NCBI GenBank assembly: GCA_022385805.1
Contig: MU277672.1
Location: 540,012-604,011, forward strand
DNA: 64,000 nt
DNA from: Pilatotrama ljubarskyi
Lineage: Eukaryota; Basidiomycota; Agaricomycetes; Polyporales; Polyporaceae
Reading direction: 5' to 3'
The position numbers and the translations under genes are program-made. The notes under the pieces were generated by a model. That model worked only from the letters and a program-made list of their open reading frames with translations. It was not told the DNA's origin and made no database searches. How positions within the stretch are numbered: position 1 is the stretch's first letter; each line of letters opens with the position of its first letter. This document shows positions 59,920 to 64,000 of this stretch, piece by piece.

Positions 59920-60855
59920 TCAGAAGATGACATCCTCGTCTTTGCTGCCCAGCAAGTCTCCTCCTCCGCCCGCGAGGTCAGGAGCCACCTCGATAATGTC
60001 CTTGGCATCCTGGCCCTTTCTCAGAGCCTCGGCCGCTTCCGCATCTCGTTTCTTCTTGCCTTGTACCTTCTTCAAACTAGGACCAGTAGATAGCACCATG
60101 AGCGCGCGCGAGGACACATCAAGCAAACGTACCGGAAGAATTCTTCTCTGTCCATCTCGTCCAGTTCGCTTGTGATGTACTTGATAGTGTTCTCCAGTCT
60201 CGGAATGACGACGTGCTCGATAGCGTTAACTCGTCGGTTGGTCGCACGGATGACTTCATCCAGGATCATGAACGCAGCTTGGAGAGATGCGAGGTCGACC
60301 AAGGTCTCGACCGCCTTTGCATATACCTCCTTGGCACGAAGGACCTGCTGACCACCACGGCCAAGACCGGTGAGGTTAAAGTCTGAAAAGCGGTCGTCTC
60401 GGTCAGTCAGAGATAGCCGCACTATGCTCATCACGTACCCGAACCCGGCACCCTATCGACCTCAAACGCAGGCAGGACGACTCCTGAGACGTTTTCCTGC
60501 TTCGCCTTGACCTTGAAAGAAGCCGACTTGGCCTGCTCCTGGACCAAGTACGAGATATCTCCGGTCGCGTACGTGACTTCTGCGAGCGAGAACGATGCCA
60601 GCTGCATCACCCTGCCCATCTTCCGTTTCGCCTGACCGATGGATAGAGCGCGTTACACTAAACTTCTCAGAACGACAGCCTTATGCAGCGTACTTCGTCT
60701 ACTCTTCGGAGGATAGCCCTGAAGCGTGTTGTGAGCGCGTCGCGCTTCTTGGCGAGCAGCGAGTGGCCCGTCTGGGCCCCCTTGAGACGGAGTTTGGTAT
60801 TCGTGAGGGCCATCCGAGTGGGGAAGATGTTCTCTCTGGGTCCAGTCCCCGACAT
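59920..60855 (-). CDS. VMA8: V-type ATPase subunit D
   Basis: Central rotor stalk subunit of the vacuolar proton pump. Exons read [54 protein letters not shown], then [20 protein letters not shown], the helical return strand [40 protein letters not shown] and [12 protein letters not shown]. The C-terminal exon adds [20 protein letters not shown] and ends DEDVIF. The two long helices and the [12 protein letters not shown] motif are diagnostic. The start faces a tRNA gene 140 bp away on the other strand. Confidence 0.95.
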
Positions 60856-60994
60856 GATTGCGGATTACAACGAAGGTTGAGTTGCGGTACGGAAGGTAGG
60901 TGGGGCAGCGCAGAGAAGCAGGGCAGCTGCACCCAGGCCGTCCAGGACCATACTGGTTACCATCCATGAAAACAAGAAAGCTGATCCTCTCGAC

Positions 60995-61067
60995 GCCGGG
61001 ATAGCTCAGCTGGGAGAGCAACAGACTGAAGTTCTGGAGGTCGCGTGTTCAATCCACGCTCCTGGCA
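60995..61067 (+). tRNA. tRNA-Phe (GAA), no intron
   Basis: 73 nt fold as a full cloverleaf: acceptor stem GCCGGGA/TCCTGGC with one G-T pair, D arm GCTC...GAGC, anticodon loop CTGAAGT with anticodon GAA, variable loop AGGTC and T arm GCGTG TTCAATC CACGC. The top pair of the anticodon stem (A27, G43) is mismatched. Discriminator base A73 suits tRNA-Phe. TTTT at 61072-61075 can end RNA polymerase III transcription. Confidence 0.93.
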
Positions 61068-61071
61068 TTCC

Positions 61072-61075
61072 TTTT
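61072..61075 (+). terminator. RNA polymerase III T-run after tRNA-Phe
   Basis: Four T five bases beyond the tRNA 3' end. Confidence 0.6.
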
Positions 61076-61499
61076 GATTAGAACTTGAGACGGACGTCGT
61101 GTTTCGGAAGTGCAGAGTACGCTCCTCGATCTTTTGTTTTAATTCGGGGTCGTACCTTCAAACTGCTGACACTTCTATGCGTGTGGAAATGTGGCGCAGT
61201 ACCAAGATACGACCTCGGACTGCACAACCTTCGGATGGATTACTACTCGTCAATCATCTCCTTTTGCCGCGCTGCTTCAAATGCGGAGCGATATCACGGT
61301 GACCGAGCTGGCAGTGAACGTGACCAGTGCCCGAGTATTGGAGGATTCCAAAGATTCACATGTACGAGGACATTGTTATTCTGCTACGAAGTTACTGCCA
61401 CGAGTGTGCTACAGTACACCCCGGTTGAACCATTCGAGTCTAAGCACTGATGCCCTGGCCCTTTGCCCCACCAGCAGCCGCTTGGGAGGAATCGGGATT
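61076..61499. other. Intergenic region
   Basis: About 420 bp between the tRNA and the decayed monooxygenase copy. Short ORFs only; no gene recognised. Confidence 0.45.
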
Positions 61500-62040
61500 T
61501 GGCTTCATGGCTCTTTGCATGTCCTGGTAGTTACGCGCGGTGATCGGCTCCACCCTCCCGAACATACCCTCCTCCTAAGCTGCGATCGCCGCCTCCCAAT
61601 CCTCCCCCTCGAGTCCCTTGGCCAGAGCTTCCGCGATAGCGACGCCGAGGTCGGAGCCGTCACGCATCGAGAGGTTCGCACCCCAACCTCCCCACGGGCC
61701 CAACAAGTGCGCCGATGAGCGTCACCCCAGGATTGTGAGGCCACCGGTGTCCGGGTGGGAGGTAAAAGATGGGACGCGCATAGATGACGTCGCCGTCACA
61801 GAGCTAGATGAACTTGCGCATCCACGGCGCCCAGCCCTCGAACATGTCGAGGAGGGCTTTCTTAGCCTCGGCAGGATCGCGCGGGAGGGACCGTCCGCGT
61901 GAGTCGCGATCGGGTTCTCGCTCGTAGAGGGTTGCAGGAACGCCGCGCAGGAGGAGAACGAGGCCGGCGGGGCCTCCGCCGATGATGGCGATCGTCGGCC
62001 AGGGTTGGTTCGACTCGGAGGTGGCGGAGGTATAAGGCAT
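61500..62040 (-). pseudogene. Decayed copy of the Tet(X)-like monooxygenase
   Basis: Starts MPYTSATSESNQPWPTIAII, then GGGPAGLVLL, and keeps RGVPATLYEREPDRDSRG with four codons missing before it. At about 61893 it jumps directly to SLPRDPAEAKKALLDMFEGW, so roughly 200 central residues are gone, including the DG motif. After WMRKFI a TAG replaces the Glu of copy 2. Further on, IFYLPPGHRWPHNPGVTLIG is readable, but the GDAAH motif is cut by a small frame-changing deletion, and the Trp of AIKAWEE has become a stop in AIAA*EE. It is closest to copy 2. A gene product is very unlikely. Confidence 0.92.
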
Positions 62041-62941
62041 GATGGTATCCGACAAGTTGGTGGACGATGAGAGCTGAGGTCGGATGATTTTCAGGCCGAG
62101 GATGGGGGTTTGTAGGACCTTGGCTCGATATTGCATGCATTTGATGCACCGACTCGTACTGTAAAGCTAGGGAGCGTGCCGGAAGCATTCGTCACCTAGG
62201 TATCCACGACAAGCCAGCCGAGAAGGCTCATCACTTCTTCTCAACGACTGGCACGTTCTGAGTTGCGTACCTGCCGAATGTACTTGTTGTGGTTCGGAAG
62301 ACACTGACTCGGAGGTGGCATTCAGGCTGCAGTGAGCTTGCCGAGTGCGCTCGTCAGCCCGGGATCCAGTGACGATGACGCCGATCTACTCAAGACTCGA
62401 CGCACCTGCCACGTACTGTCTCCGTGTTCCTGACACGTACATAGCGGAATCAAGCAGGCGAATCATTGCCGGCTGAGCTCGTCCAAACCGTTACAAACCG
62501 AGGCAATCGACCGTCGGGAGTAACTTGTTGCGGTGAGCGTCCTGGCATGGTCGAGACAAACGGGCCAACTTCTTGACTCTTGAAGCTTTGAAGCACCGCG
62601 TTGCTGCACTGCCACTGGCCCACCCCTCGTTTCCTGCTGGCCGCAGGACCAGGCGCAGGTGTCCCGCAAGGGTAGCGTGAGCCGAGTAGTGCCAGCCTGG
62701 ACGGTGTGGACGCCCTCCGGATATTGCAGGATTGAAGCCTGTGCAGCAAGGGAGCCTCGTAGGTCTCGTCTATTGGGTTCGGCGGCCTGTTTAGGCGTCC
62801 AGTCTGAGCAAGTCACGAATACATCATATCTGTAAGGGGGGACGGTTGCTACCGAGTAAACGGCTCCTCCTACGGTCCGCGTCTAGGAACATCGGTAGCG
62901 GGCAATTCAGAATGGCACATACATACTCATACGAAGCGAGT
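62041..62941. other. Intergenic region upstream of the decayed copy
   Basis: About 0.9 kb. It holds the shared 24-nt upstream element at 62335-62358. ORFs at 62450-62816 on the minus strand show no family features. Confidence 0.5.
62335..62358 (-). promoter_or_regulatory. Shared upstream element of the monooxygenase family (decayed copy)
   Basis: Third of the near-identical 24-bp elements, 295 bp before the start of the decayed copy; it has outlived the gene it served. Confidence 0.5.
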
Positions 62942-64000
62942 CTAATGCTGAGCTATGGCCCGGTTGAACGCGTCCACCAACGTCTGTGGAGCCCCCGGAC
63001 CGAAGCCTATCTCGAAGTTCTTCATGGTCAACGCCGCAAACCTCTCCGCCCTCTGACACATATCCTCCTCCCATGCTGCAATCGCCGCTTCTCTCTCCTC
63101 AGGCACCAGACCTTTCGTCGCCGCATGGTCCAGGACCAGCCCAAGGTCCAGGCCATCGCGCATAGCCAGGTTCGCACCCGCACCAGCGAAGGGACCCATC
63201 AGGTGCGCAGCGTCACCGATGAGGGTGACCCCAGGAGTGTGAGGCCAGCGATGGCCAACAGGGAGGTAGAAGAGAGGACGGGTGTATATGGCGTCGTCGT
63301 CGGCCAGTTCGATGAACCTGCGCATCCACGGTGTCCAGCCCTCGAGTATGTCAAGCAGGACCTTCTTCGCCTCGGCGGGATCGCGTGGAAGGGACCACTC
63401 GAGCGGCGCGCGGTGCCACACATATCCACGAATGCGTCCATCGCCGTTGCGCTGGAAGACGAGCGCCTTTCCGTCCTGGAAGACGTAGCAGCTGCCGTTC
63501 CCAACGGCCCCGTTGAAGTCGCGGTTCTCGGGGAGGGCGGCGACATCAGGAGCAATGGAGAACTCCGCGCCCGTGGCCCCGTAGTAGAGGGGCTTAGCCG
63601 TGGACAAGAGAGGGCGGATACGCGAGTTCGCCCCATCCGCTCCGACAAGAAGATCCGTGACGGTGACGAAGCCGTTGGCGAAGGTGAGCTCGTGCTTGCC
63701 ATCACCGAGCGGCCGTACAGACGTGAGGACGTGGCCCCACTTGACAGCGCTAGCATCGGGCAAGGCATCGAGCATGATCTGGCGCAGTACGCGGCGGTCG
63801 ATCTCGGGCCGCGCGTCCTTCAGGTTGTCGTCGTTCGGGTCCGCACCGACCCTGTGGAGAACCAGGGAGCCGTCCTTGCCGCAAATCCTGGTCTCCTCGG
63901 CGTCGCGGCGAGAGTTTTTCTTGAAAACCTCCTCAAGCCCGTTCTCTCGCAAGGCGCGCTGGCCAGAGTCCCACTCGAGGTCGAGCATGCCTCCGAGATG
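62942..64000 (-). CDS. FAD-dependent monooxygenase, Tet(X)-like (copy 3, 5' end outside window)
   Basis: Open in one frame from the right edge (HLGGMLDLEWDSGQRALREN) to TGA or TAA-type end after NRAIAQH, about 350 residues and no intron. It keeps VGADGANSRIRPLL and GVTLIGDAAHLMGPFAGAGA. It is more distant from copies 1 and 2 than these are from each other: the GD-motif loop has GPFAGAGAN instead of SPWGGWGAN, and the C terminus differs. The change next to the flavin pocket suggests another substrate. The N-terminal FAD-binding motif and promoter lie beyond the window. It has the same orientation as the decayed copy, 0.9 kb away. Confidence 0.9.
   Translation of the reverse strand, partial: HLGGMLDLEWDSGQRALRENGLEEVFKKNSRRDAEETRICGKDGSLVLHRVGADPNDDNLKDARPEIDRRVLRQIMLDALPDASAVKWGHVLTSVRPLGDGKHELTFANGFVTVTDLLVGADGANSRIRPLLSTAKPLYYGATGAEFSIAPDVAALPENRDFNGAVGNGSCYVFQDGKALVFQRNGDGRIRGYVWHRAPLEWSLPRDPAEAKKVLLDILEGWTPWMRRFIELADDDAIYTRPLFYLPVGHRWPHTPGVTLIGDAAHLMGPFAGAGANLAMRDGLDLGLVLDHAATKGLVPEEREAAIAAWEEDMCQRAERFAALTMKNFEIGFGPGAPQTLVDAFNRAIAQH

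Noticed and set aside
62828..62836. Degenerate GATA-type word (ATCTGTAA) upstream of the decayed monooxygenase
   Set aside because: One base short of the element found twice in the other locus; too weak to call a site, though its relative position is similar.
1..64000. CRISPR arrays, ribosomal RNA, transposon termini and telomeric repeats
   Set aside because: None seen on reading either strand; the genome type makes CRISPR irrelevant.

Overview
The window is nuclear DNA of a filamentous basidiomycete, most likely an Agaricomycete. Almost every gene is broken by many GT-AG introns of about 50-65 bp, the DNA is GC-rich, pyrimidine-rich stretches precede start codons, and several proteins (a GPI-anchored surface protein, a polytopic membrane protein, F-box proteins with Cys/His-rich tails) look like lineage-restricted basidiomycete families. 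No ribosomal RNA, CRISPR array or recognisable transposon was seen.

Layout. 1-8.7 kb: 3' end of mitochondrial sulfide:quinone oxidoreductase, an RNase MRP protein (RMP1), AP-1 beta-adaptin, an OTU deubiquitinase and an AKR7-type reductase. 10-25.6 kb: an opsin-related HSP30-like protein, a Zn2Cys6 regulator with one and a half zinc clusters, a large disordered Ser/Pro-rich protein, a short-chain dehydrogenase, a SET methyltransferase with an in-frame stop, and a polytopic membrane protein. 25.9-34 kb: a GPI-anchored protein divergent from a DNAJC9 histone co-chaperone, then two related F-box genes, the first broken by two frameshifts. 34-41.3 kb: two tandem intronless Tet(X)-like FAD monooxygenases and a divergent DHA2 MFS transporter. 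41.9-57.4 kb: FHIP (dynein/Hook adaptor), a coiled-coil protein, an unrecognised membrane protein, a USP48-type deubiquitinase with a C-terminal RanBP2 finger, an F-box/LRR-like protein and a small unknown gene. 57.6-64 kb: FRG1, ribosomal protein uL24 (RPL26), V-ATPase subunit D, a tRNA-Phe, a decayed monooxygenase copy and a third, truncated-by-window monooxygenase copy.

Most genes are housekeeping: vesicle transport (AP-1, FHIP, V-ATPase), ubiquitin (OTU, USP48, F-box), chromatin and RNA (DNAJC9, SET, RMP1, FRG1, uL24). The accessory part is the monooxygenase family with its transporter. These genes lack introns, have multiplied and partly decayed. The two intact copies share upstream elements, including a perfect ATCWGATAA site, the sequence bound by fungal iron-responsive GATA repressors; one of the two sites lies in the promoter shared by a monooxygenase and the transporter. 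This suggests an oxidise-and-export module under GATA-factor control, which is inference from layout.

Several otherwise well-conserved genes carry single in-frame stops or one-base shifts (SET protein, first F-box gene, RMP1). They may be true lesions or errors of the assembly. Exon joins given here come from reading splice sites and frames by eye.
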